A stretch of DNA of 25,181 nucleotides from Paraktedonobacter sp035294465 (GCA_035294465.1 DATGKW010000122.1:1-25181), one strand, 5' to 3'. Positions 7,246-15,157 are shown, numbered from the stretch's first letter. The notes: generated from the letters alone by a model not told the origin. Program-made: numbers and translations.

Positions 7246-7341
7246 ATGTCTATGCCACGTGTAAATCAGATCGTCCTGGAATCTCAGCCGTCTCGCATCG
7301 ATTGTGTTTTGGATGTGTCGGCAGTGCCGAATTCGTTTTGA
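7246..7341 (+). CDS. Possible 31-residue leader peptide
   Basis: Reads MSMPRVNQIVLESQPSRIDC at its start and ends VLDVSAVPNSF. GGAG lies only four bases before the ATG, a poor spacing. The start overlaps the TATAAT at 7242-7247, so if that is a real -10 this frame is not fully transcribed from it. Weakest of the three small frames. Confidence 0.15.
   Translation: MSMPRVNQIVLESQPSRIDCVLDVSAVPNSF
7318..7330 (+). promoter_or_regulatory. Small hairpin in the tgt-rmt leader
   Basis: TCGGC-AGT-GCCGA forms a five-pair stem with a three-base loop, followed seven bases on by TTTTG. It could be a weak attenuator or pausing site ahead of the 16-codon leader frame. The T tract is short, so termination would be inefficient. 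Confidence 0.25.
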
Positions 7342-7382
7342 CGTCGGAGAAGAAACAGGCGTGGTTAATAAGGAGATTGGCG

Positions 7383-7433
7383 ATGTTACAGAATAGTGAA
7401 GATCCTGTGCATAGCAAGAAGGCGGCGGAGTGA
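7383..7433 (+). CDS. Candidate 16-residue leader peptide coupled to the tgt-like gene
   Basis: Reads MLQNSEDPVHSKKAAE. AAGGAG at 7370-7375 lies seven bases before the ATG, the best ribosome-binding site in this region. Its TGA (7431-7433) overlaps the GTG start of the transglycosylase gene (7430-7432) as GTGA, the geometry of translational coupling. The same frame is open back to 7221, where an ATG directly abuts AAAAGGAG. A leader peptide of this kind could make translation of the RNA-modification genes respond to ribosome state; that role is inferred. Confidence 0.45.
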   Translation: MLQNSEDPVHSKKAAE

Positions 7434-8545
7434 AGATAGATATCTATCAGCCTGGAAAGTATTTGCAGTTAGCACGCCAGCGGCTGCAATTGCCTGTGTT
7501 TATGCCCGATGCTACTCTGGGAGTTGTGCGGTCGCTCGACTCGACCGATCTGGAACGGTGCGGGATTGAAGCTGTGGTGATGAATACCTTTCACTTGATG
7601 CAGCGCCCCGGATCTTCGACGATCCAGGCGCTAGGCGGATTGCATAAAATGAGCGCCTGGTCGCATCCAATTATGACAGACTCAGGTGGATTTCAGGCTT
7701 ACTCGTTGATTCATCAAAATGATAAATTTGGCTCAATCAATGCAGGCGGAATCACCTTTAAGCCCGAAGCTTCGGAGCGTAAATTTCACCTCACGCCGGA
7801 AAAAACTATTCAGCTCCAGGTGAGTTATGGAGCTGATATCGTTGTGTGCCTTGACGAATGTACTCATGTAGATGCTTCGTTTGAAGCTCAGGTGCTCTCA
7901 GTCGAACGTACAATTGACTGGGCCCGTCGTTGTAAAAATGAGTTTCAGCGCCTTATGCGCCAGAAAAAGCTTCCGCAGGATCAACAGCCTCTTCTGTTTG
8001 CGGTCATTCAGGGAGGTGGAGATTATGGGTTGCGTAGAAGATGCGCTGAGGCTTTGTTGGAGATAGGCTTTGATGGCTTTGGCTACGGAGGCTGGCCGCT
8101 CGATAGTCGGGGGAATTTGCTCACGGATATTATTACGTATACCAGGGAGCTTGTTCCACGAACATTTCCTATGCACGCGCTGGGGGTGGGGCACCCGGAT
8201 AATATCATCGCGTGCTCTTGCATAGGTTACGATATGTTTGACAGTTCTCTGCCCACGAGAGACGCCAGGAATGGCAGGCTCTATGTTTTTGGGGGCGACA
8301 CTGTGCCTCAGCACATTTTTTCTGGCGATAAGTGTGTGTCGTATATTTATATCAGCGACGAGAAATATATCAAGTCTGATGCGCCGCTTTCGCAGGTCTG
8401 CGATTGCCTGGCCTGTGCCAATTATTCGCTGGGATATCTTCATCACCTTTTCAAGATTGGCGATAGTCTCTTTTTCCGCCTGGCCACGATGCACAACCTT
8501 AGATTTATTGTTCAGCTTATGGCACACCTGCGAGAGTTCCAATGA
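7430..8545 (+). CDS. tRNA-guanine transglycosylase homologue with altered base-recognition loop
   Basis: 371 residues spanning the whole bacterial TGT (queuine tRNA-ribosyltransferase) barrel. Known enzymes swap guanine 34 of tRNA for preQ1. Here the general-acid aspartate is in MTDSGGFQ (D84), a second pocket aspartate in CLDECT (D142), VIQGG at 193-196, and the nucleophile D271 in YDMFDSSLPTRDARNG. The zinc site is C324, C326, C329 and H355. The loop that recognises the 7-substituent, normally GGLAVGE, reads GGWPLDSRG (220-228), so the substrate base may differ. GTG start at 7430, coupled to the short leader frame; AGAAGGCGG lies just upstream. The stop overlaps the rmt start by ATGA. It may be the genome's ordinary Tgt or a specialised paralogue. 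Confidence 0.85.
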   Translation: MKIDIYQPGKYLQLARQRLQLPVFMPDATLGVVRSLDSTDLERCGIEAVVMNTFHLMQRPGSSTIQALGGLHKMSAWSHPIMTDSGGFQAYSLIHQNDKFGSINAGGITFKPEASERKFHLTPEKTIQLQVSYGADIVVCLDECTHVDASFEAQVLSVERTIDWARRCKNEFQRLMRQKKLPQDQQPLLFAVIQGGGDYGLRRRCAEALLEIGFDGFGYGGWPLDSRGNLLTDIITYTRELVPRTFPMHALGVGHPDNIIACSCIGYDMFDSSLPTRDARNGRLYVFGGDTVPQHIFSGDKCVSYIYISDEKYIKSDAPLSQVCDCLACANYSLGYLHHLFKIGDSLFFRLATMHNLRFIVQLMAHLREFQ

Positions 8546-9390
8546 GCGCGCAAGATGACCTGCTAGAGCAGCTTGTCGAGGCCGTTCTGGCAAGCTCCAG
8601 GTATAGAGAGGTAAGTGGCGAGCTGATCAGGGATATTGGTTCGCGGGAACTGGCCAGGCGTACCAGCTTGAAGGAGGCGGTGAAGGCTGCGAAAAATAAG
8701 CTGCATCAGGTTGGTGGGGCTTATTTCACGGGTACTATGCATTATGGTCTGTGGCTGAGTGATCTGGAGCGGCTTGTTCAGCCCGGTGGACGAGTTGATT
8801 TGCTTGCCTACTTAAAGAAGATTATGAGCCATCATGCTTCGACCAAAGAGCGTTTGCCAATCCTCGGACAATTCTACAGCACAATTCTAGCTGATCTGCC
8901 TCCCATTCATTCTGTGCTTGATATTGCCTGCGGCCTTCATCCGCTTGCATTGCCCTGGATGCCTCTGGTAGAGCCGGTAGAATATTATGCATATGATATG
9001 TATCAAGACATGATAAGATTTCTTAATGGATTTCTGTCGCTGATGCAAGTTCAGGGTCAGGCACGAGTCTGCAACGTTGTTCGAGCATGTCCAACGGATA
9101 AGGTTGACGTTGCCTTCGTTCTCAAAACGCTCCCCTGCCTCGAACAGGTAGACAGAGCGGCAAGTTTCAGGCTCTTGCAGGCTATTCGTGCTACCTATGT
9201 TGTTGTCTCTTTCCCGGTGTATAGCCTGGGTGGAAAGGCTAAGGGAATGGAGGCCAGCTACGAGGCAAGATTCCGCTCGCTGATCGAGCATCATTCTACG
9301 TGGTCGATCAAGCGCTTTGAATTTCTTACGGAGCTGGCCTTCCTGGTAACAAAATGCCAGGACGCGCCTGCGAACGGAGATCAGGGCTAG
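8542..9390 (+). CDS. 16S rRNA (guanine-1405-N7) methyltransferase homologue, Arm/Rmt family
   Basis: 282 residues, similar in size to ArmA/Rmt enzymes (~250-275). Those methylate N7 of G1405 in helix 44 of the 30S A site and block 4,6-disubstituted deoxystreptamine aminoglycosides such as gentamicin and kanamycin. The N-terminal helical part (1-75) would be the 30S-docking domain. ASTKERLPIL is at 99-108, the SAM-binding motif SVLDIACGLHPLALPW at 124-139, and YAYDMYQDMIRFLNGF at 149-164. FVLKTLPCLEQ is at 192-202 and VSFPVYSLGGKAKGMEASYEAR at 222-243 in pieces VSFPVYSLGG and KGMEASYEAR; all are family signatures. ATG at 8542 lies inside the TGA of the transglycosylase gene. The TAG shares CTAG with the ppc stop on the other strand. 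Activity and phenotype are untested. Confidence 0.88.
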   Translation: MSAQDDLLEQLVEAVLASSRYREVSGELIRDIGSRELARRTSLKEAVKAAKNKLHQVGGAYFTGTMHYGLWLSDLERLVQPGGRVDLLAYLKKIMSHHASTKERLPILGQFYSTILADLPPIHSVLDIACGLHPLALPWMPLVEPVEYYAYDMYQDMIRFLNGFLSLMQVQGQARVCNVVRACPTDKVDVAFVLKTLPCLEQVDRAASFRLLQAIRATYVVVSFPVYSLGGKAKGMEASYEARFRSLIEHHSTWSIKRFEFLTELAFLVTKCQDAPANGDQG

Positions 9391-12251
9391 CCGGTGTTGC
9401 GCAGACCGGCAGCGATTCCATTGATGGTCAGAAGCACCGCGTAGGTCAGGCGAGCGCGTTCTTTCTCTTCGGGGCTGGTTGTGAGCAGGGTCTGCTCACC
9501 TTGCATCATAGGGCCGCCCAGGGCGCGCAGCCGGCGCAGGAGCGCGACCTGGAAGTAGCTAAGCGGATCGACGTAGGGATTGCGCCTGCGGATAGAAAGC
9601 TGGAGCACGCGATTGGTGTCCAACAGCGCCTGGCCCCCGGTGATAGCCAGAAGCAGGCGTTCTGTGCGCTCATATTCGGCGTCGATTTCTCGCGAGAGGC
9701 GGGCGCGCAAGGCTGTGTCATCGACCAGCGTGGCGTAGTGCCTGGCGATATGCAAATCGGCTTTAGAGAGCGTCATTTGCATATTGTCGAGGAAGGCACG
9801 CATGAAGGGCCACTCCTGGTACATCTGTTGCAGTTCTTTCAAGCCCTCTGGATGGCCGGACAGATACTCTTCCAGGGCGTGGCCGACGCCATACCAGCTG
9901 GGCAGAACGTAGCGGCTTTGCATCCAGGAAAAAACCCAGGGGATGGCGCGCAGCTCTTCCAGGTTGCGTCCTCTGGAGCGGCGCGCGGGTCGTGAGCCAA
10001 GATTAAGCCAGCCCAATTCCAGAATAGGTGTGGCCTGCTCGAAGAAGCGCAGGAAATCGGGATCATCGTAGATCAGACGTCGATAATAGATGTACGCGCT
10101 GGCGGAGAGATTTGTCATAATCTCCGCCCAGCGCTGGCGTTGCTCTTGCACGCTCCGCGACTGCGAGAGGGTATCATCCGGCAGGCTAGCCTTGATAACG
10201 CCCGCAACAACCAGTTCCAGGTTGCGCAATGCGATGGCAGGCAGGCCATATTTGAAGGAGAGCATCTCGCCCTGTTCGGTAATGCGAATATGCCCGTTGA
10301 CACTGCCGGGAGGCTGGCCCAGAATCGCATCATAGATAGGCCCGCCACCGCGCCCGATTGCGCCGCCGCGGCCATGAAAGAGCGTGATGCTAATCTGGTA
10401 GCGCGCGCTCAACTCTGCCAGGCGTCCCTGGGCCTGGTACAGTTCCCAGCTAGAGGTCAGGATACCACCATCTTTGCTACTGTCGGAATAGCCCAGCATA
10501 ACCTGCTGCTTGTTGCAGCAGGCTTGTACATGTGTACGGTAGACAGGAAGATCGAAGGCGCTTTCCAGAATGCCAGTACACGAGCGCAGGTCCTCGATGG
10601 TCTCAAATAACGGTACAATGGGCAGGGCCGTGATGCCCGTTTCCTTACAGAAAAACAGCACCTCCAGCAAGTCGCTGACTGCCCGCGCCATGCTGATGAT
10701 GTAGCAGGTAATCGCCTCTTCGCCAAATTCCTGACGTGCCTGGCGAATCGCTTCAAAGGTTTGCAGGACATGGTTTGTTTCGGCACTTAACTGGAGTTGC
10801 TGGCGCGGCAGGACGCGCGGGTCACTGAGCAGCGTTTCTAGCAGGCGAACGCGCTCTGGCTCGGCGAGATCGCGGTAATCCTGCTGAAGCAGGCCACTGA
10901 CACGCAGGAGTTCCGCTAGGGCGCTGGCATGGCGTTCACTGTGCTGGCGCACGTCCAGGGCAGCAAAATGAAAGCCAAAGACCTGAACCTGGCGAATCAG
11001 CGTGGCAAGCTGCCCCTGTGCAAGCTCCACCTCACCGTCCTTGAGCAAGCTTTCATGAACCAGCTCCAGGTCACGCAAAAGTTCGGCAGGGGAGTGATAA
11101 GGATAGCTTTCTGCTTGCTCTGCACCCGTTGTGACAAGGGCGCTCAGGCGTTTCCACATAAACGAGAGCTTGCGCCGGTATGGCTCTTGCGCGGTCTGTG
11201 AGCCAAGTTCACGGTCGTAGTCGGCCAGATGCTGTGCATCGTGGGCAATTGAAGCGGCCAGGTCCTCGGTAATCGAGCAGTACTGGAGAGATTGCGAATA
11301 CTGCGCGGCCAACGCCTCTATTGAAGTGCGGTAATGTTCGATGATGTGCGCGTGCTGTAAAGCAAGCGCTTGGAGCATAGTGGTTGGCAGGACGTTCGGG
11401 TTGCCATCTTGATCCCCGCCGATCCACGAACCCAGGCGCAAGAAAGGTGGGACATGAAACTCTTTCCCTGCTTGTGCGCTGCGTAGCACCTGTTCTAGCT
11501 GGCTGTAGAGCTCTGGCACGGCGGTGTGGAGCGCTTCGTCCAGGTAATAACTGCCCATCTTGATCTCATCCAGCGGTTGCAGTCGCACATGGCGAATCGA
11601 ATCGGTGCGCCAGAGCAGAGCAATCGTATTGGCCAGGTCGCGCTGCCAGTTCTGCTGCTGGCGGGGCGTCATCTGCGCGAAGGCGTCGTGAGCTTCCAGC
11701 AGATCGGCAATTTTGCGCAACTTGGTGATCAGGCTGCGCCGCGTGGCCTCGGTCGGATGCGCGGTAAAGACCAACTCAATCGAAAGCTGATCGAGGAGCT
11801 GCTGAATGGTTTCGGCGTCAAGCTCGCGCAGGGTTTTTCCGAGATCGGCCAGCGAGCCGCGCTGGATTTCGGGCATATTGGCCCTTTCATAGGCATGACG
11901 TCGGCGAATGCGGTGGTACTGCTCAGCGGTGTTAATCAGATGGAAATAGACGGTAAAGGCGCGAATAACGTCAATGGCTGTTTCCAGATCGCAGTCCTCG
12001 ACGATTTGCGTAATCTCGCGGTCCAGGGCTGCAATTTCCTGCTGATAGGATGCGGCTGCGGCGGCGGAGGCACCAGCCAGGCTCCGGGTGCATTCGCGCA
12101 GACGACGACAGTTCAGGCGCAGGCGTTCTACCATCTCGAAGACGTGCTTGCCGCCGTGTTGTTGAATAGCGTACCCTAGCATCTCTCCCAGCAGGCGAAT
12201 ATCCTGGCGTAGCGGCATATCTCGCTCTTCGCGCTGTGATTGTTCTGACAT
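9387..12251 (-). CDS. ppc: Phosphoenolpyruvate carboxylase
   Basis: Makes oxaloacetate from PEP and bicarbonate, replenishing the TCA cycle in the cytosol. Length is about 955 residues, normal for the bacterial enzyme. The catalytic histidine lies in VFTAHPTEATRRS near residue 165. Further blocks are LGSWIGGDQDGNPNV, GFHFAALDVRQHSERH, VMLGYSDSSKDGG and the glycine-rich loop FHGRGGAIGRGGGP. The protein ends in the canonical AGLRNTG. The ATG at 12251 is chosen; an in-frame TTG at 12257 sits seven bases after AAAGGA, better spaced than the ATG (13), so the real start may be two codons longer. It converges with the rmt-like gene, sharing a CTAG at the stops. Confidence 0.97.
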   Translation of the reverse strand: MSEQSQREERDMPLRQDIRLLGEMLGYAIQQHGGKHVFEMVERLRLNCRRLRECTRSLAGASAAAAASYQQEIAALDREITQIVEDCDLETAIDVIRAFTVYFHLINTAEQYHRIRRRHAYERANMPEIQRGSLADLGKTLRELDAETIQQLLDQLSIELVFTAHPTEATRRSLITKLRKIADLLEAHDAFAQMTPRQQQNWQRDLANTIALLWRTDSIRHVRLQPLDEIKMGSYYLDEALHTAVPELYSQLEQVLRSAQAGKEFHVPPFLRLGSWIGGDQDGNPNVLPTTMLQALALQHAHIIEHYRTSIEALAAQYSQSLQYCSITEDLAASIAHDAQHLADYDRELGSQTAQEPYRRKLSFMWKRLSALVTTGAEQAESYPYHSPAELLRDLELVHESLLKDGEVELAQGQLATLIRQVQVFGFHFAALDVRQHSERHASALAELLRVSGLLQQDYRDLAEPERVRLLETLLSDPRVLPRQQLQLSAETNHVLQTFEAIRQARQEFGEEAITCYIISMARAVSDLLEVLFFCKETGITALPIVPLFETIEDLRSCTGILESAFDLPVYRTHVQACCNKQQVMLGYSDSSKDGGILTSSWELYQAQGRLAELSARYQISITLFHGRGGAIGRGGGPIYDAILGQPPGSVNGHIRITEQGEMLSFKYGLPAIALRNLELVVAGVIKASLPDDTLSQSRSVQEQRQRWAEIMTNLSASAYIYYRRLIYDDPDFLRFFEQATPILELGWLNLGSRPARRSRGRNLEELRAIPWVFSWMQSRYVLPSWYGVGHALEEYLSGHPEGLKELQQMYQEWPFMRAFLDNMQMTLSKADLHIARHYATLVDDTALRARLSREIDAEYERTERLLLAITGGQALLDTNRVLQLSIRRRNPYVDPLSYFQVALLRRLRALGGPMMQGEQTLLTTSPEEKERARLTYAVLLTINGIAAGLRNTG

Positions 12252-12349
12252 AAGCAAAATCCAATCCTTTGTACAACAATGACAAAAGCTGCATGGACCA
12301 GCCAGATCGACGGAGAGCAGGCTACGGTGTCGCTATTTTCTTTGTATAT

Positions 12350-12379
12350 ATTATACATCTATATTTATATGATATTCAG
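12350..12379 (-). promoter_or_regulatory. Possible ppc promoter in an AT-rich stretch
   Basis: The minus strand has TATAAT (12355-12350) with CTGAAT 18 bases upstream (12379-12374). The -10 overlaps TGTATA-TAT-TATACA, an inverted repeat. Start near 12343 would leave about 90 leader bases. The -35 match is poor. Confidence 0.4.
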
Positions 12380-12387
12380 CAGGGTGG

Positions 12388-12415
12388 GATGATCAATTGT
12401 CGCGCATTGATCATC
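12388..12415. promoter_or_regulatory. Perfect 10-bp inverted repeat upstream of ppc
   Basis: GATGATCAAT (12388-12397) and ATTGATCATC (12406-12415) are exact complements around an eight-base spacer. It lies about 45-70 bases upstream of the proposed ppc start site and 38-65 bases beyond the murJ stop. No T run follows on either strand, so an operator or activator site for ppc fits better than a terminator. Confidence 0.45.
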
Positions 12416-12452
12416 TCGCTTATACCGAAGAACTGCGGAAGTATCTTTGTAT

Positions 12453-14978
12453 TTAAATCCATGAGAGTTTGAAGCGTGCCAGGACGCGGAGGATGGGTCC
12501 CTGCTTCCAGAAATCCTCAAGGCCAAGCTGGCGCGAGGACCAGATGTAGATCAGAAGGCCGGCGAGCAACTCGACGGATAGTTTGAAGATGGCAAAGATC
12601 GCGCCCAGGAAGCCCAAACTTTGTGAGAAAGTGGTAATCAAGACCAGATCGAGCAGGGTGCGCAGCAGGAGCAGACCCGCGCCCATCGCCAGCGAGGCCA
12701 GCAGGACGCGCCCGGCGAAATTGGCCAGCCTGCGCAGGCCAAGCATGCCAATTTTCTTCTGTAGTAGCCAGAGCAGGGCCGCAGCCTCCAGCGAACCGGC
12801 CAGCGCAGTAGAGAAGGCCAGGCAACCGAGGCTCCAGGAAGGTCCCCACTTGATGAGATTAAGCAAGATCAGGCTGAGCAGGATCTTCAGTCCGAACTGC
12901 GAGATGCTAATGATTACCGGCGTTTTGCTATCGCGGAAAGCGTAGAATGAGCGTGTCAGAATCTCTACTGAGGCAAGCCCGGCCAGGCCAAGAGCGAAAC
13001 AGGCCAGAGGAACCGAGGTAGACGTGGCGTCATCCAAACTAAAGGCGCCGTGCTGGAGCAGCACCTGGATAATCGGCAGACCTAGCACAATCAGCCCGAT
13101 GCTGGAGGGAATCGACATGAAGAGAATGCTGCGCAGGGTGTCCTCGATGATCGTACGCACGCGATCCAGGCGGCCCCGTGTGACGTTCTCTGCCATCGTA
13201 GGGAAAGCAGCAGTTGCCACTGCCATACCAAAGATACCTAGTGGCAGCAGCACCAGCTGGAAGGCTTGATAATACTGCGTAATCAAACCGCTCTGACCAG
13301 CGACGAACACAAGGATCAGGGCGCGATCCACGAAGGTCGAGAAGTAGAGCACGGTAGCGTTCAGAACGCGTGGGAGCATCTGGCGTCCAATCTGGCGCAC
13401 GCCCGGATGCTTCCAATCGAACGTGAAGGTATAGCGCATGCGCTCCTTGATTACGCCGGGGATCTGGATGCCAACCTGGAAGGCGGCTCCCAGCACCACA
13501 CCCACCGTCGCGGCATACACGGCGATTGTCGTATGTGTATCGGTACGTCCCAGGAAGACCAGGAGCACGCCGGGCAACAGGCCGGTAATCAGGCCCACGT
13601 TATAGAGCACTGTGCCAATTGCCGGCAGGAGGAAATTCTGGCGTGCGTAGAGCACTGAATTGACGATCACGCCGCCGCCCATAATAATCGCCTGGAAGAG
13701 CATAATGCGTGTCAGGGCAACAATCAGGCTCACCTCGGCGGGTGGTGCGTCGGGAGTATAGATCGGAACCAGGCGGGGAGCCAGGATCATTGCGATCAGG
13801 GCCAGGAAGCACATAATCGCCAGGGCCAGATTAAGAGCAGAACTGGCGACATGCCAGGCTTTTTTCTCGTTCTTCTCCCCGATCATGTAATGAGTAAAGA
13901 TTGGGATAAACGCCGAACTAAGTGCCCCGCCCGCGACAACGTTAAAGATCAGATCGGGGACGAGGAATGCCTGCAAGTAAGCGTCTGAGGTCATGGTTGT
14001 ACCGAAGACGAAGGCAAACAGCGAGGTGCGCAGTAGCCCCAGGACGCGTCCGACGATAAAAGAACCGGTCAGGATCAACGTTGCGCGCGCCATATTTACT
14101 TTCTGCATTGAGCCGCTATCCTGCTTCGGGACAAACGTTCCGGTTTCCGGTGCATGCACAGCGGGCAGAGGCTTGCTCGGTAAGGATAAGGGCCGTCCTG
14201 GGAGGCTATGCGGCACAAGCGGCGCAGGGGCCGATGCACTCACCTCTGGGGGGGATGGTGGAGATAGAGGTATGCCTGGAGTGGGAGGCGTAACAGGCAA
14301 TGTAGGCGCCTGGGAGAGCCAGGGCGGAGTCTGAGGTGTTTCTGCCTTCGAGGGGGCCACCGGAGGCATAGTCGGACCGCTGAACAGGCCAAACAGGCTG
14401 GAGAGCGATCTGGTTTTTTTGCCTTGCATCGCGCCGGCCGAATTACGCCAGCCTTCCTGCACCCGGCGCAAACGTTCGGCCCGCAACTGTTGCAGGCGCG
14501 TCTGGCGCAGCACTTCCATCGGTTGCGAAGGCTGCGGAGCGTTAAAGTACTGATATTCCATACCCTGGCCATAACCCAGACTGGATCCCATGTCAAGCAG
14601 CGGCTCCTGGTAGTGCGGCGGTACCACAGGTCGTGGCTGTTGCGCCTGTCCGGGCGGCATAAGCGGCTGCGACAGCGACCCAGGGGACATGGAAGCTTGT
14701 GAGAGCGGTCCCGAAGGTGGCCCAAACGGGCGCAACGTATTGAACTGTGGTGACGCCGGCGGATACATGGGAGGCTGCACTTGTCCGGATAGAGGCTGCG
14801 AGGGTAGTGCAGACAGGGGTGGGGGTGTGGAGACAGCTGGATTCTGCTCGTATTGCCACAGAGAGCCAGAAATGGGCTGGTCCTGCTCGTACTGCCAGCC
14901 GTAATACTGCTGCTGTGGTTGCTCTGGAACACCCGGTTGAGGGTGAGGTGCGTACTGTTGTCCTTCGTTTCCCGCCAT
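12453..14978 (-). CDS. murJ: Lipid II flippase MurJ (MviN) with long proline-rich N-terminal extension
   Basis: Integral membrane flippase that moves lipid II across the membrane for peptidoglycan synthesis. The MurJ core begins near residue 291 (MQKVNMARATLILTGSFIVG) and has the usual FVFGTTMTSDAYLQAFLVPD, GGALSSAFIPIFTHYM and about 14 hydrophobic helices over ~550 residues. Ahead of it are ~290 residues rich in Pro, Gln and Ser, with a repeated WQYEQ and a basic segment near 155-192 (RQTRLQQLRAERLRRV). This part is presumably cytosolic and disordered. ATG at 14978 has only GAAGAA upstream; the internal ATG at residue 291 has AGGA about ten bases upstream and could give a short form. Monocistronic. 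Confidence 0.93.
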   Translation of the reverse strand: MAGNEGQQYAPHPQPGVPEQPQQQYYGWQYEQDQPISGSLWQYEQNPAVSTPPPLSALPSQPLSGQVQPPMYPPASPQFNTLRPFGPPSGPLSQASMSPGSLSQPLMPPGQAQQPRPVVPPHYQEPLLDMGSSLGYGQGMEYQYFNAPQPSQPMEVLRQTRLQQLRAERLRRVQEGWRNSAGAMQGKKTRSLSSLFGLFSGPTMPPVAPSKAETPQTPPWLSQAPTLPVTPPTPGIPLSPPSPPEVSASAPAPLVPHSLPGRPLSLPSKPLPAVHAPETGTFVPKQDSGSMQKVNMARATLILTGSFIVGRVLGLLRTSLFAFVFGTTMTSDAYLQAFLVPDLIFNVVAGGALSSAFIPIFTHYMIGEKNEKKAWHVASSALNLALAIMCFLALIAMILAPRLVPIYTPDAPPAEVSLIVALTRIMLFQAIIMGGGVIVNSVLYARQNFLLPAIGTVLYNVGLITGLLPGVLLVFLGRTDTHTTIAVYAATVGVVLGAAFQVGIQIPGVIKERMRYTFTFDWKHPGVRQIGRQMLPRVLNATVLYFSTFVDRALILVFVAGQSGLITQYYQAFQLVLLPLGIFGMAVATAAFPTMAENVTRGRLDRVRTIIEDTLRSILFMSIPSSIGLIVLGLPIIQVLLQHGAFSLDDATSTSVPLACFALGLAGLASVEILTRSFYAFRDSKTPVIISISQFGLKILLSLILLNLIKWGPSWSLGCLAFSTALAGSLEAAALLWLLQKKIGMLGLRRLANFAGRVLLASLAMGAGLLLLRTLLDLVLITTFSQSLGFLGAIFAIFKLSVELLAGLLIYIWSSRQLGLEDFWKQGPILRVLARFKLSWI

Positions 14979-15157
14979 GGTTCTTCAAATCACTGCAAAA
15001 AGCGAACCTCTATCACGTATACATTCCTCAAACAATCGTGAGAGATAGAGGATAGCTGCCGCTATTTGGCTGCACACGTGATGGTACAGATTTATTTGAC
15101 AGCATATCATAGTGATCTATTTTTTTACCAGTTTAGGCCCCGAAAGTCATATATCAG

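Larger units (their letters stand above)
7020..7429 (+). other. Leader/intergenic region upstream of the tgt-rmt pair
   Basis: No conventional gene fits here. It holds three short plus-strand frames with ribosome-binding-like sequences (7101-7190, 7246-7341 and 7383-7433) and an isolated TATAAT at 7242-7247 without a matching -35. It also holds a small hairpin at 7318-7330, followed seven bases later by TTTT. Base composition is AT-richer than in ppc. The simplest readings are a long regulatory leader or the remains of an older gene; the sequence alone does not decide. Confidence 0.4.

Noticed and set aside
7898..8593. 231-codon minus-strand frame across the transglycosylase gene
   Set aside because: The plus strand carries a full-length TGT fold with catalytic and zinc residues; the antisense frame has no recognisable domain or ribosome-binding site.
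13266..14702. Plus-strand frames of 90-130 codons across murJ
   Set aside because: Shadow frames of a GC-rich, proline-rich coding region; no family features or start signals.
15096..15124. Perfect TTGACA on the plus strand with TATTTT downstream
   Set aside because: It would transcribe antisense into the ECF genes with no plus-strand gene to serve; the -10 is a T-rich run. Likely chance.
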